Positions 5,879-6,569 of a stretch of 6,569 nt of DNA are shown piece after piece. The stretch covers positions 1 to 6,569 of the forward strand of contig JAEWUH010000011.1 of NCBI GenBank assembly GCA_023397245.1, written 5' to 3'. This stretch comes from Bacillota bacterium. GTDB lineage: Bacteria; Bacillota; Clostridia; Oscillospirales; Acutalibacteraceae. The position numbers and the translations under genes were made by a program. Numbering within the stretch: the first letter of the stretch is position 1; the number at the start of each line of letters is the position of its first letter. The notes beneath the pieces were generated by a model, which made no database searches, was not told the DNA's origin, and worked only from the letters and a program-made list of their open reading frames with translations.

Positions 5879-5905
5879 AAAAGCCATTAAAATGGGGGTA
5901 TTCCG

Positions 5906-6547
5906 ATGTTGCCGATTTCCCAGCAATATTTAAAATCCAGGTGTGAGATCAGGACCGTTGACGGCAATTTGCTCGCTTCCGGATTTCTAATTGCCATTGA
6001 CGGAGACATTATAAAAATTGGCCGGGAAACGGATTTTCTTCCCACACTTCACTGCGGTACTCTGGTAAAAGTCCATGTTTCCAACCAGGACCTGAAAGCC
6101 AAGGACCTGATTGGAAAGGTTTTTCTTTCCAATTCGGACCTGCTGCAGGTTTCCGACGTACAGAACTACGAGGATTTTGACCGAAGAGGTTATTTTCGCC
6201 TGCGGCTGAACCTACACACACAGGCTTACCCCGCTTTGAGTGACGGGACTCCGATCCAGCCCGTTGAGATTTTTCAGATTTATGTTTCCGATCTGAGCCT
6301 CAGCGGATTTTTCTTAAAGACAAGGAAAACGATGGAGATCGGAGACTGCTTTATTGCTGTGCTGCCCTTGACAGACGCGCGTATCTCCTTTGTCTGCAAG
6401 GTGCAGAGATTTCAGAAAGTCAACAGCCGGTCAAACGGTTACGGCTGTTCTTTTGAAAACAATACGAACCGGCAGTTTGACTTGCTTTGCAAATTTATTT
6501 TTGAAAAGCAGAGGGAACAAATTCGGAGTTCCAGAAAAGAACTGTAA
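5906..6547 (+). CDS. PilZ-domain c-di-GMP receptor, YcgR/MotI-like flagellar regulator
   Basis: PilZ proteins bind cyclic di-GMP. YcgR-type members then act on the flagellar motor or other targets. This 213-aa protein has an N-terminal beta-rich region of about 90 residues, like the YcgR N-terminal barrel. The PilZ domain (about 92-205) follows and has both ligand motifs intact: RxxxR as R94-GYF-R98 and DxSxxG as D129-LSLS-G134, 35 residues apart. The C-terminus is short and basic. The size is close to that of B. subtilis MotI (YpfA), about 217 aa, which disengages the motor when c-di-GMP is high, and the location beside cheW fits a motility role. The start follows GGGGGT (5894-5899) with a 6-base spacer. 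No promoter lies in the 27 bases after cheW, so it is probably cotranscribed. The binding motifs are seen; the motor or chemoreceptor-array target is inferred. The N-terminal half is too diverged to assign to MotI orthology. Confidence 0.88.
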   Translation: MLPISQQYLKSRCEIRTVDGNLLASGFLIAIDGDIIKIGRETDFLPTLHCGTLVKVHVSNQDLKAKDLIGKVFLSNSDLLQVSDVQNYEDFDRRGYFRLRLNLHTQAYPALSDGTPIQPVEIFQIYVSDLSLSGFFLKTRKTMEIGDCFIAVLPLTDARISFVCKVQRFQKVNSRSNGYGCSFENNTNRQFDLLCKFIFEKQREQIRSSRKEL

Positions 6548-6562
6548 TTAAAATAAATTAAT

Positions 6563-6569
6563 GAGGTGA
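6563..6569 (+). promoter_or_regulatory. Ribosome binding site of the next, unseen gene
   Basis: GAGGTGA at the very end of the window is a strong ribosome binding site on the plus strand, 15 bases after the PilZ gene stop. No terminator lies between. The cheW-pilZ transcript therefore probably continues into another gene whose start codon is just outside the window. The ATG at 6561 is followed by a stop after one codon and is not a gene. Confidence 0.65.

Noticed and set aside
5402..5926. A 174-codon minus-strand open frame
   Set aside because: Antisense to cheW and running into the start of the PilZ gene. The composition is unlike a real protein and both sense genes are clear.

Overview
The window is a chemotaxis and flagellar-regulation locus, probably from a Gram-positive anaerobe of the class Clostridia. 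The Oscillospiraceae/Ruminococcaceae side is a guess. The reasons are strong AGGTG-type ribosome binding sites, mid-range GC with AT-rich spacers, SigD-type (sigma-28) promoter sequences, and a FliK-like/FlhB-C-like gene pair resembling Bacillus subtilis ylqG-ylqH. The sequence does not allow a genus to be named.

Layout. The minus strand carries a cheA > cheR > cheB operon, read right to left from about 3319. CheA is complete (699 aa), CheR is complete (268 aa), and only the receiver domain of CheB is present because the gene runs off the left edge. A 99-base divergent promoter region (3320-3418) separates this operon from plus-strand genes. These begin with a 474-aa protein with a FliK-like C-terminal domain. 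Its 3' end overlaps by 14 bases a 104-aa stand-alone homologue of the FlhB C-terminal cytoplasmic domain. A 203-base spacer (5145-5347) follows. It contains a perfect SigD -10 element and a GC-rich, potentially structured leader. Next come cheW (176 aa) and, 27 bases later, a 213-aa PilZ protein with both c-di-GMP-binding motifs. The window ends on the ribosome binding site of a further gene.

How the genes fit together. CheW and CheA form the receptor-coupled kinase core. CheR and CheB methylate and demethylate receptors for adaptation. The PilZ protein, cotranscribed with cheW, probably brings c-di-GMP control to the motor or the chemotaxis machinery. The FliK-like/FlhB-C-like pair probably acts at the flagellar export gate. 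SigD-type promoter sequences, strong before cheW and weak in the divergent region, suggest the locus belongs to the late flagellar regulon.

Most genes are well-known families. The least described parts are the FliK-like/FlhB-C-like pair embedded in a chemotaxis locus, the structured cheW leader, and the palindromic shared -10 in the divergent region. I see no RNA genes, CRISPR arrays, mobile elements or signs of gene decay.
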